Source: Candidatus Bipolaricaulota bacterium
Lineage (GTDB): Bacteria; Bipolaricaulota; Bipolaricaulia; UBA7950; UBA9294
DNA length: 5,804 bases
Assembly: GCA_021129875.1 (NCBI GenBank)
Contig: JAJOKK010000094.1
Location: forward strand, 1-5,804
Direction: 5' to 3'
Part shown: positions 1 to 5,702 of the stretch, in pieces
How positions within the stretch are numbered: the first letter of the stretch is position 1
Layout: each line of letters begins with the position of its first letter
Position numbers and translations under genes: made by a program
The notes under the pieces: model-generated
Told to the model about the DNA's origin: nothing
The model's input: the letters and a program-made list of their open reading frames with translations, nothing else
Databases searched by the model: none

Positions 1-6
1 GAACCT

Positions 7-22
7 TGTACCCTGGGGTACA
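7..22. repeat. Perfect inverted repeat just past the yhaM-like stop
   Basis: TGTACCC and GGGTACA form a 7-bp perfect inverted repeat around a 2-base centre, starting one base beyond the stop codon of the YhaM-like gene. In RNA it would more likely fold with a 5-6 bp stem and a 4-base loop. The position suits a transcript-end hairpin for the minus-strand gene. However, the few bases remaining to the window edge show no T-run, so an intrinsic terminator is not proven. A protein-binding palindrome is equally possible. Confidence 0.35.
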
Positions 23-23
23 C

Positions 24-1055
24 TCAATCACTCAATTGCTGAGTTCCTTTAAAGAACTTACGTTCCAGGAGCTTGTGCCAATCGGTAAACTCCCCTGGTT
101 CACTGTCCTTGGCGATGTGCATTCGAATCATATTTAGCTTGGCGGACAGATTATCGAAATAGTAAACGATGATCGCCTCTGCTGTCTTGGGGACGATCGC
201 TGCTCCGAACTCCAGCTCGCCGTGATGGGAGATAATGATGTGCTCCAGTAGGTCGGGGAGGCGCTCGTTCGGCCAGTCGATCCCTTTCCCTGCATCGCGC
301 ACCATGTCGCGCCCTAGGAGGAGGTGGCCGGCCAGCTGCCCGTCGGCGCTGTAGCGGGGGGAGATTGGGTTTTCCAGCTCCTCTATCTTCCCGATGTCGT
401 GCAGGAGACTCCCCGCGACGACGAGGCTGCGATCGATCCCCGCCTTCCCTTCGGCAAAGCGAAATCCTCCCTCCGCCACCTCCAAGCTATGTTCCAATAG
501 GCCGCCGAGGTATGCGTGATGATACTGGACCGCAGCCGGAAACTCCTTGAACGCTTGCTCGTGAGTGCTGAAGACTTTTTCAACCAGTTGCCGGAGTGCA
601 GGTGGGTCGAGGGTGGCGATCAAGCCTTGCAGCTGTTCCCACATCTCATCGATGTCGCGCTCGCTCGCCGGCACGAGGAGAGCAGGATCGAATCCCGAAA
701 CCTTCCCTGCCTCACGCTCATACGTCTCCAACTGGCGGATCGATTCGACGATGACTTGGAGGGCGTTACGGTAGGTCTCGGATCGTCCTTCAACGTAGAC
801 AAAATCACCCTCTGCAAACTCAGATGCGTACTTCTGGGTCGCCGCGGCCCAGGCACGGGCAGGGACTGTTCCAGAGCGGTCGGCGAGGACGATCTCCAGG
901 TACGGGTCCCCGCTGCGGGTCGCCCGCTGTGTCTTCTGCCGGACCAGGAAACACTGTGAGATCCGCCGGCCGGCACGCATATCCTGAACAAGGACGTGCG
1001 CCAGGTGGTAAGGGATCTCTTTCTGCAGGTACTCGGCAAACTTCTCTGCGGCCAT
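24..1055 (-). CDS. yhaM: YhaM-family 3'-5' exoribonuclease (OB fold + HD domain)
   Basis: A 343-residue protein with the two-domain layout of YhaM, a metal-dependent 3'-5' exoribonuclease of the cytoplasm known from Bacillus (about 314 residues there). Residues about 24-110 read as an OB-fold nucleic-acid-binding domain. Residues about 175-310 are an HD phosphohydrolase domain. Its metal ligands are visible: the HHAYLGGLLEHS stretch at 179-190, LLHDIGK at 217-223 (H219, D220), GH at 243-244, SHHGE at 276-280, and D301 in FDNLSAK. All the motifs expected of an active enzyme are present. The start is well supported: AAGGAGG lies four bases before the ATG. The beta-helix gene lies upstream on the same strand across a 173-bp gap that contains an 11-bp repeat array, so co-transcription is uncertain. 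By homology it should degrade RNA ends and perhaps single-stranded DNA. The family assignment is firm, but the in vivo substrate is not known from sequence. Confidence 0.9.
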   Translation of the reverse strand: MAAEKFAEYLQKEIPYHLAHVLVQDMRAGRRISQCFLVRQKTQRATRSGDPYLEIVLADRSGTVPARAWAAATQKYASEFAEGDFVYVEGRSETYRNALQVIVESIRQLETYEREAGKVSGFDPALLVPASERDIDEMWEQLQGLIATLDPPALRQLVEKVFSTHEQAFKEFPAAVQYHHAYLGGLLEHSLEVAEGGFRFAEGKAGIDRSLVVAGSLLHDIGKIEELENPISPRYSADGQLAGHLLLGRDMVRDAGKGIDWPNERLPDLLEHIIISHHGELEFGAAIVPKTAEAIIVYYFDNLSAKLNMIRMHIAKDSEPGEFTDWHKLLERKFFKGTQQLSD

Positions 1056-1059
1056 CGCT

Positions 1060-1066
1060 CCTCCTT
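1060..1066 (-). promoter_or_regulatory. Ribosome binding site of the yhaM-like gene
   Basis: The minus strand reads AAGGAGG, a full match to the core anti-Shine-Dalgarno complement, with 4 bases between it and the ATG at 1055. It fixes the start of this gene. It also shows that the organism uses Shine-Dalgarno initiation at some genes, in contrast to coaD in this window. Confidence 0.85.
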
Positions 1067-1110
1067 ACATCAGTGGATAACACGTGGCAGATAGTCGATC
1101 GAGAGTAAGC

Positions 1111-1165
1111 ACACTTACAGCACACTTACAGCGCACTTACAGTACGCTTGCAGTGCTCTTGCAGC
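1111..1165. repeat. Five tandem 11-bp repeats (iteron-like array)
   Basis: Five head-to-tail 11-bp units fill 55 bp exactly: ACACTTACAGC (1111), ACACTTACAGC (1122), GCACTTACAGT (1133), ACGCTTGCAGT (1144) and GCTCTTGCAGC (1155). The first two are identical and similarity decays to the right, while the core CTT(A/G)CAG is kept in all five. The period is about one turn of B-DNA, so the units would present the same face to a protein. Just left of the array, GTAAG at 1105-1109 pairs with CTTAC at 1114-1118 in the first unit. The array lies between two minus-strand genes, upstream of the YhaM-like gene, where an operator or leader element would sit. No function can be assigned from sequence alone. 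Confidence 0.85.
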
Positions 1166-1228
1166 ACGCGTCGTTCTTTCACGACCTGCGGCCACTCCCC
1201 CCTGTTCCGTCTTCGGATCAACGGTTCT

Positions 1229-2014
1229 CTATGGACGGTGGACGAGAGGGAAGTTGTCCTGATCGGCATCGCTGCGGATGATGTATGGAGAATCCCAGAT
1301 CCCATCCCTATCGGAATCGAATGCCCGGTGGTCGAACCAGTAGTTCCCCGCTCCGCCCTTATCCCAACTGTTTGCGCTTACGCTGCGCGCGTTGTGGACG
1401 TTGTCGAGGAAGGTGTTCCTATGGATGAGGTTCTCTTGCGAGCCGAAGTCGAGGAAGATCCCCATATGGTTGGAGGAGATGATGTTGCCGATGATCTCGT
1501 TCGACTCCGCGGCGAAGAACCAGATCGCGGCAACCGCGTTCCTGGTAACTGTGTTATCGAGGATCTGGTTGTTGTCGGAAAAGCGCAGGATGATCCCTTC
1601 CATATTGCTCTTGATCGTGCAACCACGGATCCGGTTGAACCCGGCAAAATTGAGAGTGATCCCGACCCAGTTCCCGATAAGGGTAGAGTCCTCAACAGAG
1701 GCGTTCCGCACGAAGTTCAGGAAGATGCCCGCCTTGGCTGCGCCGCTGATCTCCACGTTGCGAATGACAAAGGTACGAGTCGTCCGGTGAATATGGATTC
1801 CGTAGTCGCGCGATCCGGCGTCGATCCTCCACCCCTCAATGATGTACGGGTCGTTGGCCGTCCCTGAACCGGCTGTCACACCGTTCTCCACAGTGAATTC
1901 GTAGTTGTTCATGATCACGATCGGCCGGCGCTCGATCGTATCCCCGCTCGCAATGGTGGCGGTAATTATCAGAAACAGAACGACAGCACCGCCTATGAAC
2001 ATGCTTCTTCGCAT
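1229..2014 (-). CDS. Secreted NosD-like right-handed beta-helix repeat protein
   Basis: A 261-residue protein. Residues 1-24 form a Sec signal peptide: a basic MRRSM start, a hydrophobic core FIGGAVVLFLIITATIA, and likely cleavage near A22 or G24. There is no lipobox cysteine and no C-terminal anchor, so it is probably periplasmic or released. Residues about 72-205 are six beta-helix rungs spaced 22-24 residues apart, each opening with a G/A-I-x-hydrophobic pattern (near 72, 96, 118, 140, 163, 185) and closing with an N/D-rich turn. The segment GSGTANDPYIIEGWRI (49-64) and the C-terminal GNYWFD (223-228) plus SPYII (242-246) are typical of NosD-type or 'periplasmic copper-binding' beta-helix proteins. 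DSDRDGIWD (233-241) resembles a calcium-binding loop. No nos genes adjoin it, so a role in nitrous oxide reductase maturation should not be assumed; polysaccharide binding or a surface role is equally likely. The start is supported by the signal peptide and by AAGGGG nine bases upstream. Confidence 0.85.
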   Translation of the reverse strand: MRRSMFIGGAVVLFLIITATIASGDTIERRPIVIMNNYEFTVENGVTAGSGTANDPYIIEGWRIDAGSRDYGIHIHRTTRTFVIRNVEISGAAKAGIFLNFVRNASVEDSTLIGNWVGITLNFAGFNRIRGCTIKSNMEGIILRFSDNNQILDNTVTRNAVAAIWFFAAESNEIIGNIISSNHMGIFLDFGSQENLIHRNTFLDNVHNARSVSANSWDKGGAGNYWFDHRAFDSDRDGIWDSPYIIRSDADQDNFPLVHRP

Positions 2015-2023
2015 TTCTCATCA

Positions 2024-2029
2024 CCCCTT
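2024..2029 (-). promoter_or_regulatory. Ribosome binding site of the beta-helix gene
   Basis: The minus strand reads AAGGGGTGAT, close to the anti-Shine-Dalgarno complement. Its AAGGGG core lies 9 bases before the ATG at 2014. It supports the chosen start together with the signal peptide that follows. Confidence 0.7.
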
Positions 2030-2058
2030 TATTCAGTCGATGTCGAAGCAGATGGTTT

Positions 2059-2087
2059 ATCTTACCAGGTTCCGGGACGGATGTGAA
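2059..2087 (-). promoter_or_regulatory. Predicted promoter of the beta-helix gene
   Basis: On the minus strand, TTCACA (2087-2082, 5 of 6 to the -35 consensus) is followed after 17 bp by TAAGAT (2064-2059, 4 of 6 to the -10 consensus). Transcription would begin near 2052, giving a leader of about 38 bases that contains the Shine-Dalgarno site. The spacing is ideal, but the -10 is only moderate and was found by eye. Confidence 0.45.
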
Positions 2088-2108
2088 GGGGAGAACGCAA
2101 TGGGCCGA

Positions 2109-2137
2109 TTGCTCGGTAGAGATTTTCCATTTATACT
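2109..2137 (+). promoter_or_regulatory. Predicted promoter of the helicase-nuclease gene, possibly leaderless
   Basis: TTGCTC (2109-2114, 3 of 6 to the -35 consensus) and TATACT (2132-2137, 5 of 6 to the -10 consensus) are separated by 17 bp. The -10 ends 10 bases before the ATG at 2148, so the predicted transcription start falls within a few bases of that ATG. Such an mRNA would have almost no leader and no room for a Shine-Dalgarno site. The layout repeats that of the coaD promoter, which raises my confidence. Confidence 0.5.
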
Positions 2138-2147
2138 CTCCGGTAGA

Positions 2148-5141
2148 ATGAACGAGGATCTGTTAGCCGGCCTGAATGAGGAACAGCGTGCTGCCGTTAC
2201 TTACGGCGAGGGGCCGCTCCTCGTTATCGCCGGGGTGGGGACCGGGAAGACAACGGTGATCACTAAGCGGATCGCCTGGCTGATCGCGGAGAAAAGGGCT
2301 AAGCCGGCGGAGATCCTTGCCCTCACCTTCACCGAGCGGGCCGCTGCGGAGATGGAGGAGCGGGTCGATCTCCTCGTCCCCTACGGATACATCGAGGCGC
2401 GTATCGGGACTTTCCACTCGTTCTGCGACTCCCTCTTGCGCGAGAACGCTGTGTTGCTTGGGTTGACCCCGGATTATCGCATCCTCACCGAGGCAGAGCA
2501 GGTGATCTTCCTCAAAGAACACCTGTTCGACCTGCCGCTGAAGCGGTTTCTCCCGTTGGGAAACCCGATCAGGCACCTGCGGGCGATCTTGACCCTGTTC
2601 TCCCGCGCTAAGGACGAGGACGTCACCCCGCAGGAGTACCTCGCCTATACCGAGGAACTCGCCACACGCTTCGCTGCAGAAGGGGAGGCGGAGGAGAAGA
2701 GGCTCCTGGAGGAAGAGCTTGCTGATCAGGCCGAGCTTGCCGAGGCGTACGTTGCGTACCAGCGGCTCCTCATCGAGGCGGGGTATGTCGATTTCGGCGA
2801 CCTGATCAGTATGGCCCTCCGACTCCTGCGCGAATATCCTCTCGTCCGCAAGCGCTGTCTGGAACGGTTCCGTTACGTTCTCGTCGATGAGTTTCAGGAT
2901 ACAAACTACGCCCAGTTCGAGCTTCTGAAGCTCCTCTCCGGCCCGGAGGGTGCAGCAAGTCCGTCTTCGTTTACTACACCCCCCAAGAGGAACCTCACCG
3001 TCTGTGGGGATGACGACCAGTCGATCTATAAGTTTCGCGGTGCGGCAATAAGCAATATTTTGAACTTTCAGCAGGAGTACCCCGACGCCAAGTCGGTCGT
3101 CCTGGTGGAGAACTACCGCTCCACACAGCAGATCCTCGACGCCTCCTACCGTTTGATCCAGAATAACAACCCCGACCGATTGGAGGTGCGTGCAGGGCTT
3201 GTGAAGCGCTTGCACGCGGTCATCGGCGATGGGCGGCCACTGCAGCAGCATCACTTCGAGACGTTGAACGAAGAGAGCGACTTCGTCGCCGAGACGATCG
3301 CTGAGCGAATAGAGAAAGATGGCTGTGCCTACCGCGACTTTGCCATCCTTGTGCGGAGCAACGCCCAGGCCGATCAGTTCCTTCACGCGCTCAACCTTCT
3401 TCATATCCCGTGGCATTTCTCCGGGAGCCGAGGGCTGTACGACCGCGATGAGATCAAGACTGCGATCGCCTTCCTGCGCGTCCTTGCAGACCCGCGGGAC
3501 AACCTGTCGTTCCATTACCTGGCGAGTTCCCCCCTATACCGGGTCGCTGCGGAGGACCTCGCTCTGACCACCAGCTACGCCAAGCGCCACAACAAGAGCC
3601 TGTTCGAGGTCTTCCGTATTGCAGCAAAGAGCGCGAACTACCTCGGACTCTCCGAAGAGGGAAGCCTGGCGATGATCAGGCTCTCGGACGACCTCACCGC
3701 GGTCTTCCCGCTCGCTGCGCGGGAGAAGACCGGCGAGGTCCTCTACCAATACCTGACCGAGCGGACCGGGACGATCGAGGCTCTGTCCAACTCCGAAGAG
3801 GCGGAAGACGCCTTGCGTGTGCAGAACTTGGCTAAGCTCTTCTCGATAATCGAACGGTTCGCCAAGGTGACTACCTACGACCGTGTTCCGTGGTTCATCG
3901 ACTACCTCGACGCCCTGATCGAGGCCGGGGACAACCCGCCGGTGGGGGAGGCGGATTGGGATACCGACGCGGTGAACGTCATTACCATCCACCAGGCAAA
4001 GGGGTTGGAGTTTCCGATCGTCTTCCTCGGCGGGCTTGTCGCGGGAAGGTTCCCCTCGGTGAGCCGTCGCGATCCGATCCCTTTCCCCGATGGACTGATG
4101 AAGGATTCCCTTACTTCCTCCGACTTTCACCGGCAGGAGGAGCGTCGCCTGTTCTACGTGGGGATGACCCGCGCTAAGACGGATCTGTACCTGACGAGCG
4201 CCAAGGACTACGGTGGAAAGAGGCCTCGCAAGCCGAGCCTGTTCGTCTCCGAAGCGCTCGACCTGCCGCCGTCTCAGTTGCGGATAGTGAAGGGGTCGTC
4301 GTTAGCGACGATCGCCCGTTACGAGCGGACAGAGACCGCCCGAGTCGAATCGTCCTCAGACGACGATCTCGTCCTTATGCCGCGCGGAGAGACGATCCTC
4401 GAACTGAGCCACCGGAAGGTCGATGATTACCTTACCTGCCCGATGAAGTACCGCTACATCCACATCTTGAAGGTCCCGATCCGTCAGCACCATGCCGTGA
4501 TCTACGGGAACGCGATCCACCATGCGGTCAGACGGTACAATGCCGCCCGCCAAACCGGAAGGACGATCCCCCTCTCCGAGCTCAAGGAGACCTTTCGCAA
4601 CCTGTGGCAGACGGAAGGGTTCCTCACTCGCAAACATGAAGAGCTGCGTTTCCAGCAAGGACTCACCGCGCTCGAGCACTTCTATGAGCACGCGAACGAG
4701 GAGGAGACTCTCCCTGCCTTTGTCGAACAGCACTTCTCATTCGTCGAAGGCGCAGTGAAGGTCAGTGGGGTCTTCGATCGCATCGACCTTCCTGATCGGA
4801 AAGACCACACTCTGGGGACGATCATCGACTATAAGACCTCGCAGGTGACCGATACGGACCAGGCGGATAAGAAGACGAAGGAGAGCCGTCAGATGGCGAT
4901 CTACACCCTTGCCTACGAGCGTCTGTTCAACACGCTCCCGGCGCGGATCGAGCTTCGCTTCCTCACCCCTGAAGTTATCGTTGGTTCCTCTGTTCCGAGT
5001 GAAAAGGCGATGGAAAAGGCTCTGTCGGATATCGATACTGCTGCTTCCGGGATCCGCGCCGCGCGCTTTCCGGGCGAGCCGACCTACTTTGCCTGCACCT
5101 ACTGCCCGTATCGATCGATCTGTCCTGCGAGACGTTCGTAA
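2148..5141 (+). CDS. UvrD/PcrA-type helicase fused to an AddB-like Fe-S PD-(D/E)XK nuclease
   Basis: A 997-residue superfamily 1A helicase-nuclease, expected to unwind and trim DNA ends in recombination repair. Helicase motifs in order: Q motif LNEEQ (9-13), Walker A AGVGTGKT (28-35), Ia (59-72), GTFHSF (87-92), Walker B VDEFQDT (246-252), III GDDDQSIYKFRG (287-298), IV ENYRST (321-326), V TIHQAKGLEF (613-622) and VI RRLFYVGMTRAK (666-677). The C-terminal nuclease (about 750-997) has H791, D877 in GVFDRID, D894 and K896 in IIDYKT, and Q915. C764, C983, C986 and C992 match the four-cysteine Fe-S cluster of AddB and Cas4-type nucleases. All catalytic residues look intact. Layout and size are nearest AdnA/AdnB, RecB or AddA relatives, but no partner subunit is in the window. 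I chose the ATG at 2148 because it opens with the usual MNxxLLxGLNxEQ start of PcrA/UvrD, and because the 16 codons before it have low third-position GC and contain a promoter. The in-frame ATG at 2100, with AAGGGGAG at 2086-2093, is a real alternative (1013 residues). Confidence 0.92.
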   Translation: MNEDLLAGLNEEQRAAVTYGEGPLLVIAGVGTGKTTVITKRIAWLIAEKRAKPAEILALTFTERAAAEMEERVDLLVPYGYIEARIGTFHSFCDSLLRENAVLLGLTPDYRILTEAEQVIFLKEHLFDLPLKRFLPLGNPIRHLRAILTLFSRAKDEDVTPQEYLAYTEELATRFAAEGEAEEKRLLEEELADQAELAEAYVAYQRLLIEAGYVDFGDLISMALRLLREYPLVRKRCLERFRYVLVDEFQDTNYAQFELLKLLSGPEGAASPSSFTTPPKRNLTVCGDDDQSIYKFRGAAISNILNFQQEYPDAKSVVLVENYRSTQQILDASYRLIQNNNPDRLEVRAGLVKRLHAVIGDGRPLQQHHFETLNEESDFVAETIAERIEKDGCAYRDFAILVRSNAQADQFLHALNLLHIPWHFSGSRGLYDRDEIKTAIAFLRVLADPRDNLSFHYLASSPLYRVAAEDLALTTSYAKRHNKSLFEVFRIAAKSANYLGLSEEGSLAMIRLSDDLTAVFPLAAREKTGEVLYQYLTERTGTIEALSNSEEAEDALRVQNLAKLFSIIERFAKVTTYDRVPWFIDYLDALIEAGDNPPVGEADWDTDAVNVITIHQAKGLEFPIVFLGGLVAGRFPSVSRRDPIPFPDGLMKDSLTSSDFHRQEERRLFYVGMTRAKTDLYLTSAKDYGGKRPRKPSLFVSEALDLPPSQLRIVKGSSLATIARYERTETARVESSSDDDLVLMPRGETILELSHRKVDDYLTCPMKYRYIHILKVPIRQHHAVIYGNAIHHAVRRYNAARQTGRTIPLSELKETFRNLWQTEGFLTRKHEELRFQQGLTALEHFYEHANEEETLPAFVEQHFSFVEGAVKVSGVFDRIDLPDRKDHTLGTIIDYKTSQVTDTDQADKKTKESRQMAIYTLAYERLFNTLPARIELRFLTPEVIVGSSVPSEKAMEKALSDIDTAASGIRAARFPGEPTYFACTYCPYRSICPARRS

Positions 5142-5178
5142 GCAGGCTCAGCGGCAAGGGCGTATGCTGGGTCGCGGG
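5142..5178. other. Short convergent intergenic region
   Basis: The helicase and coaD genes run toward each other and their stop codons are separated by these 37 bp. I see no T-rich intrinsic terminator in either direction. The only weak candidates are a 5-bp stem, CCTGC (5124-5128) with GCAGG (5142-5146), spanning the helicase stop, and the palindrome CTTGCGCGCAAG (5185-5196) inside the end of coaD. Transcription may overlap here or end by another mechanism. Confidence 0.5.
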
Positions 5179-5664
5179 TTAGAACTTGCGCGCAAGCGCC
5201 TCCTCGACAATCTTAGGGACGAACGAGTCGATATCACCACCGAAGCGCTTTACCTCCTTGACGATTGAGGAAGAGAGGAAGCTGTAGCAGCCGGCGGTCA
5301 TGAACAGGACGGTCTCGATCTCGGAGTCGAGGTTGCGGTTGGTGAGTGCCATCTGAAACTCGTAGTCGAAGTCGGAATTGGCGCGTAACCCTCTGACGAC
5401 CGCGGTGGCCCCGATCCCTTTGGCGCAGTCGATCAACAGGCCGTCGTAGCTGATCACCTCGATCCCACAGACCCCTGTCTCGGCGAGCGCCTCCTTGGTG
5501 ATCTTAACCCGTTCGGTGATGGAGAAGAACGGTCTCTTATTGGGGTTGGCGACGATGGCGATCACCAGGCGAGGGAAGAGCTTCTTCGCTCGACGGACGA
5601 TGTCGATGTGCCCGTAGGTGATCGGGTCAAAACTTCCAGGGTAGATGGCATTCGGTATCGACAT
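5179..5664 (-). CDS. coaD: Phosphopantetheine adenylyltransferase (CoaD)
   Basis: CoaD transfers AMP from ATP to 4'-phosphopantetheine, giving dephospho-CoA, the penultimate step of coenzyme A synthesis in the bacterial cytoplasm. The protein is 161 residues, the normal family length. The nucleotidyltransferase signature is at the N-terminus: YPGSFDPITYGH (8-19), with the TxGH form of the HxGH motif ending at H19. NPNKRPFFSITER follows at about 40-52. The stretches VVRGLRANSDFDYEFQMA (88-105) and NRNLDSEIET (108-117) are CoaD-specific, as is FLSSSIVKEV (128-137) near the C-terminus. GCYSFLSSS replaces the more usual PEYSFLSSS, a minor variation. There is no Shine-Dalgarno site before the ATG; instead a strong promoter ends nine bases upstream. 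The start fits the family's N-terminus exactly. It is convergent with the helicase gene and has no functional link to it. Confidence 0.97.
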   Translation of the reverse strand: MSIPNAIYPGSFDPITYGHIDIVRRAKKLFPRLVIAIVANPNKRPFFSITERVKITKEALAETGVCGIEVISYDGLLIDCAKGIGATAVVRGLRANSDFDYEFQMALTNRNLDSEIETVLFMTAGCYSFLSSSIVKEVKRFGGDIDSFVPKIVEEALARKF

Positions 5665-5673
5665 TGCGGGATT

Positions 5674-5702
5674 ATTCTAGCGCAAGGACCACCGGCTCTC
5701 AA
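5674..5702 (-). promoter_or_regulatory. Strong predicted coaD promoter abutting the start codon
   Basis: On the minus strand, TTGAGA (5702-5697, 5 of 6 to the -35 consensus) and TAGAAT (5679-5674, 5 of 6 to the -10 consensus) are spaced by exactly 17 bp. Only nine bases, AATCCCGCA, separate the -10 from the ATG at 5664, and none resembles a Shine-Dalgarno site. The predicted transcription start lies at or within two or three bases of the ATG, implying a leaderless mRNA. The -10 overlaps the TAG stop of a possible upstream reading frame. Confidence 0.65.

Noticed and set aside
516..959. A 147-codon plus-strand frame opposite the yhaM-like gene
   Set aside because: It is antisense to the OB-fold and linker of a confident gene, with no motifs of its own.
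1081..1086. CACGTG hexamer upstream of the yhaM-like start
   Set aside because: The symmetry does not extend beyond six bases, and such a hexamer is expected by chance in this length of DNA.
1111..1165. The tandem repeats considered as a CRISPR array or replication origin
   Set aside because: The units are 11 bp with no spacers, so not CRISPR. No DnaA-box clusters, AT-rich melting region or rep gene is nearby, so an origin is unsupported.
1170..1185. Small hairpin GTCGT/ACGAC with a 6-base loop downstream of the beta-helix gene
   Set aside because: The stem is only 5 bp and no T-run follows on the minus strand, so it is not a convincing terminator.
1148..1867. A 239-codon plus-strand frame opposite the beta-helix gene
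   Set aside because: The minus strand here encodes a clear signal peptide and regular beta-helix rungs. The plus-strand product is rich in V, D, P and R without domain structure, which is a shadow pattern.
3461..3470. A GCGATCGC octamer resembling cyanobacterial HIP1
   Set aside because: I found only one clear copy; cyanobacterial genomes with HIP1 carry it far more often, and related GATC-containing words here follow from codon use.
2163..3515. A 450-codon open frame on the minus strand opposite the helicase
   Set aside because: It lies wholly antisense to well-conserved helicase motifs, shows no recognisable protein pattern, and is expected from the strong G/C bias at third codon positions of the real gene.
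4909..5268. A 119-codon plus-strand frame spanning the helicase end and the coaD end
   Set aside because: It overlaps two confident genes in other frames, and its product shows no recognisable domain.
24..5664. The whole gene set considered as a defence island (helicase-nuclease plus HD-domain nuclease)
   Set aside because: The HD protein is a standard YhaM-type exoribonuclease, the helicase matches repair enzymes, coaD is housekeeping, and strands and promoters show separate transcription units.
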